This document shows, one piece after another, positions 9,716-18,562 of a DNA stretch of 64,000 nt. Position 1 is the stretch's first letter. The number at the start of each line of letters is the position of its first letter. The stretch is from an uncultured Rhizobiaceae bacterium (lineage in GTDB: Bacteria > Pseudomonadota > Alphaproteobacteria > Rhizobiales > Rhizobiaceae). The DNA lies in the NCBI GenBank assembly GCA_951813045.1, contig CATOTF010000002.1:2852001-2916000 (forward strand), in the 5' to 3' direction. Under the pieces are notes generated by a model. That model did no database searches and had not been told where the DNA came from. It worked only from the letters and a program-made list of their open reading frames with translations. A program made the position numbers and the translations under genes.

Positions 9716-10296
9716 CAACCAGCGCTGCCGCATTGATTTGGTGTTTTGGAATTGTCATTTGGACAATAATTCGTTTACCACATCGACGTCGGGCAAAACG
9801 CACGGCTGTCGTATCAGACAAAAAATCATTAGGCGAACAGCTCGCTCTATCTGCGTGTATTGCCGGATTGGTGGTAATTCCGGCAGTTCATCTCGTTTTC
9901 AAGACATTTGAGTTTGCCGAATTTACCTTTTATCCGGTCCAGGGCTGGATTGGAGCCTTGGCTATGGTCACGTTCTTGTCGATGTTCCATCTGTCCCATA
10001 AACACCTTGCGAAAAACTGGTCAGTAACCCTGGAAATCCGGGAAGGCCATAAGTTGGTAGACACCGGTGTTTACAGCAGAATCCGCCACCCCATGTACAC
10101 TTCGTTCTGGCTTTGGGGATTGGCACAAGCCCTGTTGATTCCAAACTGGATTGCAGGACTTGCGGGTGTAGCAAGCGTTGCCTGGCTGTATTTTAGCCGC
10201 ATCGAAAACGAAGAATCACTCATGCGCGAGCAATTTGGAGCGGATTATGATGCATATTGCTCGCGCACGTTCCGTTTGGTGCCAAAAATTTTCTGA
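9712..10296 (+). CDS. Isoprenylcysteine carboxyl methyltransferase / PEMT-like integral membrane methyltransferase
   Basis: Integral membrane protein of 194 residues with GTG start, overlapping the preceding hydrolase stop. The C-terminal half carries the ICMT/phospholipid methyltransferase signature: LVDTGVYSRIRHPMYTSFWLWG (SAM-binding region) and RIENEESLMREQFGADYDAYCSRTFRLVP. Several hydrophobic stretches (about 5-20, 40-62, 75-95, 125-150) fit a multi-pass protein. Bacterial members of this family methylate lipids or remain uncharacterised. Coupling to the upstream hydrolase suggests a joint lipid- or isoprenoid-related role, which is inference. Confidence 0.8.
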   Translation: MTTSAAALIWCFGIVIWTIIRLPHRRRAKRTAVVSDKKSLGEQLALSACIAGLVVIPAVHLVFKTFEFAEFTFYPVQGWIGALAMVTFLSMFHLSHKHLAKNWSVTLEIREGHKLVDTGVYSRIRHPMYTSFWLWGLAQALLIPNWIAGLAGVASVAWLYFSRIENEESLMREQFGADYDAYCSRTFRLVPKIF

Positions 10297-10448
10297 CTTA
10301 ATGTCAAACATTTGAAACAAGTCCTCTTGTATGCTTCTCTGGATTTGGTATTCGCATGTGACGGTTTGCAGCAGATGCACAAATTTTTTCCTTATTCCAA
10401 TCGAAAACAAAAAAGAACATTGGGAAAAAAATTTGGCAGGAATGGATA

Positions 10449-11093
10449 ATGTTTTTTTTCGTTAAACGATTTTTTTTACTGATCCTGTTGTCACTTGCAT
10501 TCGGTTCGGCAGCGCAGTTTGGTTCCGTCCAACAGGTACGGGCATCCGATGCTGTAAAACTGGCCAAATCTGCCCGCTTTCCAGGCGATGTTGTACTCAT
10601 TAAGGGTGGATTTGACGTTTTTTCGGATGGGTTTGACGAAATAGCGGCAAAACTCGCAAAAAAAGGCATCGACGCGCGGGTCAGTCGTCACACCAGAGTC
10701 CAGCAAATCGCAAACAGAATAATCGCGAATCAAAAGAAATACGGTCGAAAACCAGTAGTCCTGATTGGACACTCTTGGGGTGCCAATGCCGTGATTGAAA
10801 TCGCTGAAATTCTTAAGCGAAAACGAATTAGAATTAATTATGCCGTTACATTTGCGCCAACGAACCCCAAACGGATTCCGTCCAATATTCAAAAACTCAC
10901 CAATTACTATTTCAAATCAGGTGGTTGGGGAAAGCCAGTACGAGCCGCAAAAGGCTTTCGTGGCCGATTGAAGAACATTGATGTATCACCCAACAGTGAT
11001 ATCGGCCATTTCAATATCGATGAAAATCCCAAACTTCAAAATCAGGTCATTCGCAACATTCAGCGTTTTGTGAAGAGGCGGCGCATCGGCTGA
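10449..11093 (+). CDS. Secreted alpha/beta-hydrolase-fold protein, unknown function
   Basis: 214 residues. An N-terminal signal peptide (VKRFFLLILLSLAFGSAAQF..VRA-SDA) points to export. The mature part has GDVVLIKGGFDVFSDG (first strand), VVLIGHSWGANAVIEIAEIL (nucleophile elbow, Ser near residue 109) and a late histidine in DIGHFNID that could complete the triad. The C-terminus is basic (FVKRRRIG). Lipase-like or thioesterase-like activity is possible. It lies 150 bp after the methyltransferase gene on the same strand, so it may belong to the same functional group, with its own promoter in the AT-rich gap. Confidence 0.7.
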   Translation: MFFFVKRFFLLILLSLAFGSAAQFGSVQQVRASDAVKLAKSARFPGDVVLIKGGFDVFSDGFDEIAAKLAKKGIDARVSRHTRVQQIANRIIANQKKYGRKPVVLIGHSWGANAVIEIAEILKRKRIRINYAVTFAPTNPKRIPSNIQKLTNYYFKSGGWGKPVRAAKGFRGRLKNIDVSPNSDIGHFNIDENPKLQNQVIRNIQRFVKRRRIG

Positions 11094-11180
11094 AAGCTTC
11101 GAATTAGCTATCAAACCTCCGCTCGAATATTGATAAGTGCGCGCGTCAACGGGACTTGATCCGTCAACGCGCCTTTTTTA

Positions 11181-12176
11181 TCAAACCGCAAATTTAGGCT
11201 CTCCGGATTGATCTTCAGTGCCAATTTCATCGTTAGAACTCGGAAGAAACGCGATGTCCTGCAGTAAAGAATCACGATGGTGGGCCTGACGGTAGGCTTC
11301 ATCCCTCTCCATCAAAAAACGGTGCGCTGCTCCTTGATTCCACCACGGAACTGTGGGGTGAAGATGGTGTAAGGCGTGCCAGGCGTCACCGGCAGGGTGC
11401 AATAGCAAATGATCCAACAGCCCCAAATTATTGAAAGTGGTCTCTCGAACCGTATTTCCCAATTCATAATCATGTTCCGAGAACTCAGCGATGCTGCGCA
11501 GGAACGGAAGTATTCCAAACATAGCGACAATCCACGCGCCGACACAAAACGCAGCCAAAGACCATGAAATTACAAAGCCCATTGAGAAAATGACAACCGA
11601 GTGCCAGATAAGGAAAATTGCTGCCTGTTGGTTACTCGATTTGACCTCATTGTAAAATTCACGGACGTAAGCAGGCATCCATAGCAGGATAGCATAGATA
11701 AGCTGCCAATTGTTGTTGATTTCAATTGGACCAGCACCAATTCGCTGCAACCGTTCCTTGCAGGGATCATCATGGGACCCGTAATCGCCATGGTGAGTCG
11801 CATGGAACTTTCGATACTGTCGGACATCTTGCAACATCGGCCATGCAGCGAGAGCATTGGTCATCAAGTCATTTCTGGATTGCCGACTAAAAAAGTTATT
11901 GTGGCTGCCAAAATGGACAATATTCTCCAAAGCTCTCATTTGTCGGGTAATAAATATCAGTGTAACCATCATCAGGATAACGCTGACTATCCAATTTATT
12001 TCCCCGTTAATCACATAAAAGCACGCCCATAAGGCAAAATAGATGGAGGCGGCGGTAAAAAATGTTAATGAAATACCTTTCCACGCCGACTTCTGGCAAA
12101 ACTCAGTTCTAAATCGCCTTTTTTCTAATTTTGTTAATGCAGATCGATATCCCTGTTCGTAATTCCGATTTTCCAT
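11181..12176 (-). CDS. Fatty acid desaturase family protein
   Basis: Membrane di-iron desaturase or hydroxylase of 331 residues. The three histidine boxes are visible: HFGSH (88-92), HATHH (125-129) and HALHH near residue 275 (AWHALHHLHPTVPWW). Two hydrophobic hairpins flank the boxes (about 35-75 and 160-215). The substrate could be a fatty acyl chain, a sphingolipid or a carotenoid; the boxes do not decide. It is divergent from a LysR-type regulator gene with a 184-bp shared promoter region, which suggests that the regulator controls it (inference). Confidence 0.85.
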   Translation of the reverse strand: MENRNYEQGYRSALTKLEKRRFRTEFCQKSAWKGISLTFFTAASIYFALWACFYVINGEINWIVSVILMMVTLIFITRQMRALENIVHFGSHNNFFSRQSRNDLMTNALAAWPMLQDVRQYRKFHATHHGDYGSHDDPCKERLQRIGAGPIEINNNWQLIYAILLWMPAYVREFYNEVKSSNQQAAIFLIWHSVVIFSMGFVISWSLAAFCVGAWIVAMFGILPFLRSIAEFSEHDYELGNTVRETTFNNLGLLDHLLLHPAGDAWHALHHLHPTVPWWNQGAAHRFLMERDEAYRQAHHRDSLLQDIAFLPSSNDEIGTEDQSGEPKFAV

Positions 12177-12360
12177 AGTATTTTCAGTCCCTTGATGTAT
12201 AGTGCCGGGCCTGTGGATCTTTTGTTTCTGAGTAAAGAGCGCAACATTTTTTTCAGCCCAAGCTATTTTCCGATCACTTCTAATGTTACTTTAGGAAAAT
12301 TACGGCGTAGGGCGTTCAACGAAAAATGTTTACTGCTAATGCCGCATAAGGAGATTTTTC
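12177..12360. promoter_or_regulatory. Divergent promoter region, desaturase / LysR
   Basis: 184-bp spacer between divergent genes. The LysR gene has a good ribosome site (AAGGAG, 8 nt before ATG). No clear palindromic operator is seen. Confidence 0.35.
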
Positions 12361-13284
12361 ATGTTGGACTACGCTCACCTCGAAGCGCTCTTGTCTGTGG
12401 AGCGTGAAAAAAGCTTCGAAGGTGCGGCAAGATCCTTGGGAATTACATCTTCAGCAATATCCCAACGCATAAAAACCCTTGAAGAACGCATTGGTGCAAT
12501 TGTCCTCAACAGACAAACTCCTGTGACGACAACCGAGATTGGGTCCGTTCTGTGTCGCCACGCAGAAACGGTTCTTTTGCTTGAAGAAGAAGTCATGCTT
12601 CAAAACCAGCAACACATGCAGTCAAGCAAAACAGCCACGCGAAAAATTAAGATCGCTGTTAACGACGACAGTCTTTCCAACTGGTTTATGGAAGTCTTGA
12701 GAGAAAACTCTAAAGAGGAGACCCCGTATCTCTTCGATGTTTCCATCGCTGACCAGGACTATTCCATCAACCAGATGAAATCTGGATCGGCTCTCGCCGC
12801 GATTTCGACCGAAAAAACTCCGGTGCAGGGGTACCAGAGCACATTTCTGGGTATCCACGTTTACCGTGCAAGCACCAGCCCGGCATTTGTAGAGCGGTAC
12901 TTTCCTGATGGTGTCACTATTGAAGCGCTGAAGAAGGCTCCCGCACTGCGCTACAGCTCAGAAGATGATTTACAGCAACAATGGATTTCCCAGGTTTTTG
13001 GTGTCGACCTTCAGCCCACAAGCCACACAATCCCTTCTACCCACGGGTTTGTGAACGCCTGTTTGGCCGATATCGCTTGGGGGATGAATCCAGCATTGTT
13101 GGTTGACGACCATATCAAGAACGGTGAACTCGTGGAACTGGTCCCCGGTGCTGCATTAAACAAGCCTCTGTATTGGCATTGCAGTCGGGTTATCGCGAAA
13201 CCATTTAAAAAATTTCACAAAAAAAGTCATGGACGCCGCAAACATTTATCTGGACCAGAGCACTCGATAAATCGAGATTCGTAA
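12361..13284 (+). CDS. LysR family regulator, ArgP/LysG-like
   Basis: Transcription factor of 307 residues. The N-terminus LDYAHLEALLSVEREKSFEGAARSLGITSSAISQRIKTLEERIGAIVLNRQ closely follows the ArgP/LysG subgroup, whose members usually control lysE-type amino acid exporters; the C-terminal third continues the family pattern (WGMNPALLVDDHIKNGELVEL). Here no lysE exporter is adjacent; the divergent neighbour is a desaturase gene. Start ATG with AAGGAG upstream. Either the partner was exchanged or the regulator acts elsewhere. Confidence 0.85.
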   Translation: MLDYAHLEALLSVEREKSFEGAARSLGITSSAISQRIKTLEERIGAIVLNRQTPVTTTEIGSVLCRHAETVLLLEEEVMLQNQQHMQSSKTATRKIKIAVNDDSLSNWFMEVLRENSKEETPYLFDVSIADQDYSINQMKSGSALAAISTEKTPVQGYQSTFLGIHVYRASTSPAFVERYFPDGVTIEALKKAPALRYSSEDDLQQQWISQVFGVDLQPTSHTIPSTHGFVNACLADIAWGMNPALLVDDHIKNGELVELVPGAALNKPLYWHCSRVIAKPFKKFHKKSHGRRKHLSGPEHSINRDS

Positions 13285-13311
13285 ATGCGGTCAGCCCGAT
13301 TGTGAAACTAC

Positions 13312-14463
13312 CTATTGGGACTTCATCATATTTGCCGCCTGAGTATATCCACCTGATGCTCCATCGACGAAATGGATATGATTATCTTCGGTTACTGACG
13401 GCACGATACATGTCATCATCGCTTCCCGTTGATCGAATAAACCGTATTTCAACACACCATTTTTAAGGGCTTTTTCAAGTATATTGCTCAGCTTCTCGCG
13501 GGTTTTGCGATCCACATCGAGGGTCATTTTCAGCCCGTCTTCAAACTTGCGATAATCCGCATTTTTCCCCATCTGCTGAGCGTAATGTTGAGTGTCAAAC
13601 TCACCAGTTTTAAGCTGAAAGGTCAGTTTTAGCTTGAAAATGCACCAGCCGATCAAGGTAATTAATCCCAGTTGCAGTTTTCGCAACATCAGTGATCTCC
13701 GGCCCCGGGAGGCGTGAGCTTCTAACGAAAGGCCGGCGGGTGGCCAGGAGATACCGGGCACTTCATCCCCAACGGGATGCCCCCCTTGTTCGACTGCATC
13801 AACAAGTGAAACAACTTCGTGCATCACGTTCCTGTATTCCTGTTCATCTGCACCATCGATCGGTTGAACAACCACACTCAATATTGTCCCATTGCGCGTT
13901 GACATTGTGTCCCATCGACAGGAGAGCCCCGTCAGGTCCGGCAGGGGGACATTTTCTGGAACGGGAATCTTGAACTTCCCTGCCTTCATTTGATTTTCAG
14001 CCCAGGCAGCGCCGCCGCCGCTGAACATCGCATAATCCACACCATTGGAGGCCTGAAACCGGGCTACCTGAACGTCTCTTCCTGACTTCCTGATTTCAGC
14101 AACTGATACGATGGCGATCCGCACCTCCATCGAAAATTCGGTAAGGGCCCACTTTTGAACTGCGAGCAATGCAGTTTCAGCTGCCTCGCGATGGTTTGCC
14201 CAAAAAGCAAATACTGCACCATCGCCACCGAATACAAATGGAAATGCGCGGCCATTTGCCCCATTAATTTGCGCTGAAATAACCGAAGCGCCCACCGTAT
14301 TGACGGTTTTATAAAGTCCGGCAGCCACAGCTTTCGTTGAACCGACAATGTCGGCAACCCCAACCAACCAATCATCGGGCAAACTCTCATAACAGCTATC
14401 CTCTGCAAGAAGATCAAAATCCGTTTGGAGTGTGAGAGCATCGAAAAAATCTGATGTGTCCAC
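13312..14463 (-). CDS. DUF3095 protein with adenylate-cyclase-like N-terminal domain
   Basis: 383 residues, GTG start. The family is DUF3095, whose N-terminal half resembles class III nucleotidyl cyclases. Both metal-binding aspartates appear to be present: VGVADIVGSTKAVAAG (near residue 38) and FPFVFGGDGAVFAF (near 80), matching the D..GST and GDG patterns of cyclases. A hydrophobic stretch near 265-285 (LQLGLITLIGWCIFKLKL) may attach it to the membrane. The C-terminal region is specific to the family. Catalysis has not been shown for DUF3095 as far as I know, so cyclase activity is inference. It is separate from the neighbouring operons. Confidence 0.75.
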   Translation of the reverse strand: MDTSDFFDALTLQTDFDLLAEDSCYESLPDDWLVGVADIVGSTKAVAAGLYKTVNTVGASVISAQINGANGRAFPFVFGGDGAVFAFWANHREAAETALLAVQKWALTEFSMEVRIAIVSVAEIRKSGRDVQVARFQASNGVDYAMFSGGGAAWAENQMKAGKFKIPVPENVPLPDLTGLSCRWDTMSTRNGTILSVVVQPIDGADEQEYRNVMHEVVSLVDAVEQGGHPVGDEVPGISWPPAGLSLEAHASRGRRSLMLRKLQLGLITLIGWCIFKLKLTFQLKTGEFDTQHYAQQMGKNADYRKFEDGLKMTLDVDRKTREKLSNILEKALKNGVLKYGLFDQREAMMTCIVPSVTEDNHIHFVDGASGGYTQAANMMKSQ

Positions 14464-14615
14464 AGTACTGCCCCTATAATGCCTGTCTTAATGTGCCCGA
14501 TTAGTTACGGGCAGACAAACACTCTGGTTTCATGGCAGTAATCGAGAGGACTGCTGATTGGACCACCTTAATTTCGATTGGCCCAACCAACCCGTTATCT
14601 GTACCCGGAGACCTC

Positions 14616-16487
14616 TCAGGAAAAGGATTTTTCAGTTCCGGCGCGCCATTTATTACTTGGGGTAAATCCGGTACTCTCAGCCTCACGCGGATATTTTACC
14701 CACAACTGGCGGTCAGGGTGGATACCTGCGCCGAAGATGGCGGAGACTGCGGATTGTCTCATACGGTTCAGCAGGCGTGTATCCACTTCGCCACATGACG
14801 GGTGAATACCGCCGTTAGCATCAACAACCTTCTGCCATTCCGCTCGACGGACAGCTTCGACAGAAGCATCCTGCAGTGCAGTGCAATTGATCTCATTGGT
14901 GTTCAAGTCAACGACGATCTCATCGCCATTCTCAACCAACGCAATAGGGCCACCGAGCGCCGCTTCCGGCCCAACGTGCCCGATTACAAGGCCAACTGAT
15001 CCACCGGAGAAACGCGCATCGGTCATCAGGCCAATGACGATTTCCCTTTCCCGGCAAAGTGTTGTGATACGCGAGGTGGAATCAAGCATTTCCGGCATGC
15101 CCGGTGCACCGCTTGGCCCTTCATAACGCACCATGACCATATCATGGTTCTGGAAACTGTCTGGTTCGGAATCAAGCGCATTTAACAGCCCTTGTTCGGA
15201 TTCAAACACCCGTGCCGTACCTTTGAAGACATTATTTTCAAGGCCACCTTCAACACCGGCAAGCTTGAGGATCGCGCTGAATTCGGGAGAGAGATTTCCA
15301 CCAAGAACACGCAAGCCACCTGTTGGTTTGTACGGTGTCTCAACGCGATAAACTACCCGACCATCCGGCGCGGGCGGGGCAAGACGAGCGACCTGTTCGG
15401 CCAGCGTTTCGCCGGTACATGTGGGCATATCGCCGTTCAAAAGTCCTGCTTCCAACAGCTCACGAACGATAACTTGAATACCGCCAACCTCATCAATATC
15501 CACCATGGAATAACGACCATAAGGCCGTGCGTCGGTGAGAACGGGGATGACATATTGGGACAGGTGATTAAATTCCTGTGGTGTCATCACGTCACGCCAG
15601 AAGTTTTCAAAACCTGCGGCGCGGGCAATTTCCGGGGCGTGAAGCACAACATTGGTGGAACCACCAATCGCCATGGCAACGATCACAGCGTTACGTAGGG
15701 AATCTCGCTGAACAATGTCGCGGGGGCAGGAACCCCCATCAACCAGTGCCTTGAGATAATCGGCCAGTTGGGCGGGGAATTCTTCCAGCCGACGCGGATC
15801 ATCGGAGGGTGGAGACACCATGTGGAGCGGTTCCATTCCCAAAACGGCAATGAATGTCTGCATGGTGTTATAGGTGAAAATACCACCGCAACTGCCGAAG
15901 CCCGGACAGGCGGCGCAAGAGATATGTTTCTTGTGCTCTTCGTCGTCCGAGCCGGCAATCTGGAATGCGCTAATAATATCCAATGGTTCATTAGAACTCG
16001 GGTCATGTGCGGGACGAATGGGCCCATCTGACAGGATGATCGACGGACGGTTATGTTCCAGCAGAGCAGCTAGCGTACCAACAGGAGGTTTATCGCAGGC
16101 AACAACCGCGATTGCCCCTTCGATATTACTGGCGCTTAAATGCTCGCAAACACTGTCATGGGTGACTTCACGGCCAATCAGTGAATAGCGCATTTCTCGC
16201 GTGCCGTTGCGCATGCCGTCGGACGTGGCAATTGTATATTCGGGCTGAACCAGACGCATGGCCATCTGGCCTTCTTCACGACCTAAACGTTGGCGAAGAC
16301 ATTCGTGAATGGCTTCCACTTTTGTCTGCACACCAAGATAGCATTGGCTGTCGCCCTTGTTACCAATCACACCGAGGGCAGGTTCATGGATAAGGTCCAT
16401 ATCCGTACCGAGCGCGCGGGCAATACCATAGGTTTGAGTATTGCGACCCGGATGATTATCCATAACAACAGGTTCGTATTTAGCCAC
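14616..16487 (-). CDS. IlvD/Edd family dehydratase (dihydroxy-acid dehydratase-like)
   Basis: Iron-sulfur dehydratase of 623 residues, GTG start with GGAGAA about 8 nt upstream. The signatures TDARFSGGSVGLVIGHVGPEAALGGPIALVENGD and SCAACPGFGSCGGIFTYNTMQ place it in the family, nearer dihydroxy-acid dehydratase than 6-phosphogluconate dehydratase. The first signature reads CDKPPVGTLAA, where the usual proline after CDKxx is valine, so the active-site neighbourhood differs from housekeeping IlvD. The neighbourhood (gluconate/idonate genes, a TPP enzyme 140 bp upstream on the same strand) suggests a sugar-acid substrate rather than valine/isoleucine synthesis; this is inference. Confidence 0.85.
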   Translation of the reverse strand: MAKYEPVVMDNHPGRNTQTYGIARALGTDMDLIHEPALGVIGNKGDSQCYLGVQTKVEAIHECLRQRLGREEGQMAMRLVQPEYTIATSDGMRNGTREMRYSLIGREVTHDSVCEHLSASNIEGAIAVVACDKPPVGTLAALLEHNRPSIILSDGPIRPAHDPSSNEPLDIISAFQIAGSDDEEHKKHISCAACPGFGSCGGIFTYNTMQTFIAVLGMEPLHMVSPPSDDPRRLEEFPAQLADYLKALVDGGSCPRDIVQRDSLRNAVIVAMAIGGSTNVVLHAPEIARAAGFENFWRDVMTPQEFNHLSQYVIPVLTDARPYGRYSMVDIDEVGGIQVIVRELLEAGLLNGDMPTCTGETLAEQVARLAPPAPDGRVVYRVETPYKPTGGLRVLGGNLSPEFSAILKLAGVEGGLENNVFKGTARVFESEQGLLNALDSEPDSFQNHDMVMVRYEGPSGAPGMPEMLDSTSRITTLCREREIVIGLMTDARFSGGSVGLVIGHVGPEAALGGPIALVENGDEIVVDLNTNEINCTALQDASVEAVRRAEWQKVVDANGGIHPSCGEVDTRLLNRMRQSAVSAIFGAGIHPDRQLWVKYPREAESTGFTPSNKWRAGTEKSFS

Positions 16488-16627
16488 TTTTAGATTCTCC
16501 TGGACAACTTATTGAGGTGCGGCGAAAGGCTTCCCGCCAGCGCGCGTCTTTCCTAACCCACACCTAAGCAAGAGTCACAACATTTCCAAACGTCAAAAAG
16601 GATTAATTTGAAATTGCGTGATCCAGA
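16488..16627. other. Spacer with small inverted repeat after the TPP-enzyme gene
   Basis: 140 bp between two genes on the minus strand. A 7-bp inverted repeat gatccag-N6-ctggatc at 16620-16639 overlaps the stop codon of the upstream gene. There is no T-run, so a terminator call is not supported. Confidence 0.25.
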
Positions 16628-18346
16628 TCAAACTGGATCGCTGTTTATGGCAATGTCGAGCAAAACCTGCCGTTTTTCTTCGCTGGCAACCTTTATCGCC
16701 CGTTTCAATGCGTCTAGCAGGCCTTGCCCGTTTTCCACCCGTTCAACATAGGCCCGGCTGGCCTCTGCAACTTTCGTAAAGTCTGGGGAAGGTTGAAGCC
16801 CGGTGAGCGGCATTTTGTTGGTTTTAGCAGCATAACCGTCCGGATACATACCTTTGACAGAATGGCGCACAGCGCCCCATTCTCCGTTGTTCAAAACGCA
16901 TGTGATCACCGGTAATTCCAGCGCTTCACAAACCTGATGACAGGCTGTGGGATTGGCGAACATATATGACCCGTCCCCAACAGTTGCAAAAACCAGCGTT
17001 TCAGGCTCCGCCAGTTGAATACCCATGGCAGCAGGCAGGCCATATCCCAACCCGCCGGAATGAGGCTCCTGCCGAAATCCGTTAAAATGGTCGATATCCA
17101 TCGGCCCCAATGGGCAGCCAAGTTCGGAGGTCACACTCGCTTTGCGCCCGGAATCCCTGATTGCCTGCGACAGACACTGGGAAACCCAACTCTTGCTCAC
17201 GGGCGGACCGTTACCCTTTGAAGCCTTATCGCTTTGCTGCATTGCAAACGTCGAGCTTGCACGCGTAATCCGTTTTCTTCGGGCATCAATCTTGCCGCGA
17301 TTAGACGTCATATGCCCCGACAAAGCCTTGCTCAAAACTGCAATTGTCTCGTCCACTTCTCCGGGCAGGGTCAGATGCGAATGGAAATTCCGAACCGGCG
17401 TTCTGGAATAAAGCGGGTCCGGCGCGATATTCACAATTCTTGCGTCTGAACGAGGCTTATGAATGTCAGGCATCCAAGGCGCTAATGCATCGAGCACAAT
17501 GATTAAATCGCTCTCCTCCACCCATGGGCTCGGATCCGATCCGATATGCATGGGATGGCGCGTTGGTATAGCCGCAGATTGCGCCCAATATGTATTAACC
17601 GGCAACGCCCATTCATCCACAAGCGCGGTTAGCGCTTCAAACCCCTTTTGTGTTCCCGTGCCACGCTGGGAAAAGATCACCGGATTTTCCGCATCAATAA
17701 TCCATCGGGCGAGAGTCTCAATGTCTTGAGACCGGGCAACGGATTTTGCGGCCACCATGCAAGGAGCCGAGGTGGAGCTTTCTTCATTAATCGTCTCGGA
17801 AAGCACTTCGCGCGGAAGGCTGAGATAGACGGGTCCGGTCGGCGTGCTGGAAGCAATAGCCCCTGCCCTATCCAAAAGTTCGACAATCTGGTCGCCAAAT
17901 TTGAGTTCATAATCCCATTTGCAGGCTTCTCGCACGAGTGCCGTTTGATCCCGCATCTCCTGTCCCCAGCCGATGGGAACCGTGCGCGAGCCAAAATGCC
18001 CTTGTTCGGTAACCGGCGTGCGCCCGGACATAATAATCACAGGCACCCGGTCATGGGCCGCGTTTATCGCCCCAATCGCACCATTGGCGAGGCCAACATT
18101 GGTGTGCAACATGACGGCCTGCAACCTGCCACTGGCCTGCCAATACCCATGGGCCATGCCCATTGCGACATGTTCGTGGGGTACGACGATAGCCTCAGGA
18201 AGACTAACATCTTTGGCATCCGCCTCCGCTAACCCTTCAATGATCGGTGGAAAATCGGTACCGGAATTACAAAAAACGTAATCGACACCGAGCTTTTTCA
18301 ATCGACCGAATATGGCACCACCGGCTGTCACCGTTTTCCTGTTCAT
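16628..18346 (-). CDS. Thiamine-pyrophosphate-requiring enzyme, acetolactate synthase family
   Basis: TPP enzyme of 572 residues with the three-domain acetolactate synthase architecture. The catalytic glutamate lies in AIVVPHEHVAMGMAHGY (about residue 58), the central domain carries PVIFSQRGTG, and the cofactor motif is GDGSYMFANPTACHQVCEALELPVITCVLNN (GDG..NN). It differs from biosynthetic IlvB: no regulatory partner (ilvH) follows and the pyruvate-specific regions are not evident, so it may be a carboligase or 2-keto acid decarboxylase used in catabolism. It is divergent from the idnO-gntK-idnD arm and probably shares its control through the inverted repeat at 18415. Confidence 0.85.
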   Translation of the reverse strand: MNRKTVTAGGAIFGRLKKLGVDYVFCNSGTDFPPIIEGLAEADAKDVSLPEAIVVPHEHVAMGMAHGYWQASGRLQAVMLHTNVGLANGAIGAINAAHDRVPVIIMSGRTPVTEQGHFGSRTVPIGWGQEMRDQTALVREACKWDYELKFGDQIVELLDRAGAIASSTPTGPVYLSLPREVLSETINEESSTSAPCMVAAKSVARSQDIETLARWIIDAENPVIFSQRGTGTQKGFEALTALVDEWALPVNTYWAQSAAIPTRHPMHIGSDPSPWVEESDLIIVLDALAPWMPDIHKPRSDARIVNIAPDPLYSRTPVRNFHSHLTLPGEVDETIAVLSKALSGHMTSNRGKIDARRKRITRASSTFAMQQSDKASKGNGPPVSKSWVSQCLSQAIRDSGRKASVTSELGCPLGPMDIDHFNGFRQEPHSGGLGYGLPAAMGIQLAEPETLVFATVGDGSYMFANPTACHQVCEALELPVITCVLNNGEWGAVRHSVKGMYPDGYAAKTNKMPLTGLQPSPDFTKVAEASRAYVERVENGQGLLDALKRAIKVASEEKRQVLLDIAINSDPV

Positions 18347-18414
18347 CGCTCATCCAACCCCAATTCGTATAATTACATTTATCAGACGTGTAGATTTGGA
18401 CCAACATCGTCCAA

Positions 18415-18439
18415 TCCAAATCTTCAAACAAGATTTGGA
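18415..18439. promoter_or_regulatory. Perfect 25-bp inverted repeat, candidate operator
   Basis: Arms of 10 bp, tccaaatctt and aagatttgga, separated by caaac. A further copy of gatttgga at 18393-18400 forms a second overlapping inverted repeat with the left arm. The site lies in the 216-bp gap between the divergent TPP-enzyme and idnO genes, where one regulator could control both arms. No regulator gene is adjacent; operator function is inference. Confidence 0.5.
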
Positions 18440-18562
18440 ATCACAAATATCAAGAAGTTGTATGAACATTCCGAGATGACTCCCATCGACATTCCATACA
18501 TTCTACGTGCATAAACTCCTATCTGTTCGCAACTACGCGTCCTTTCATCCTGCGGAATTAAA

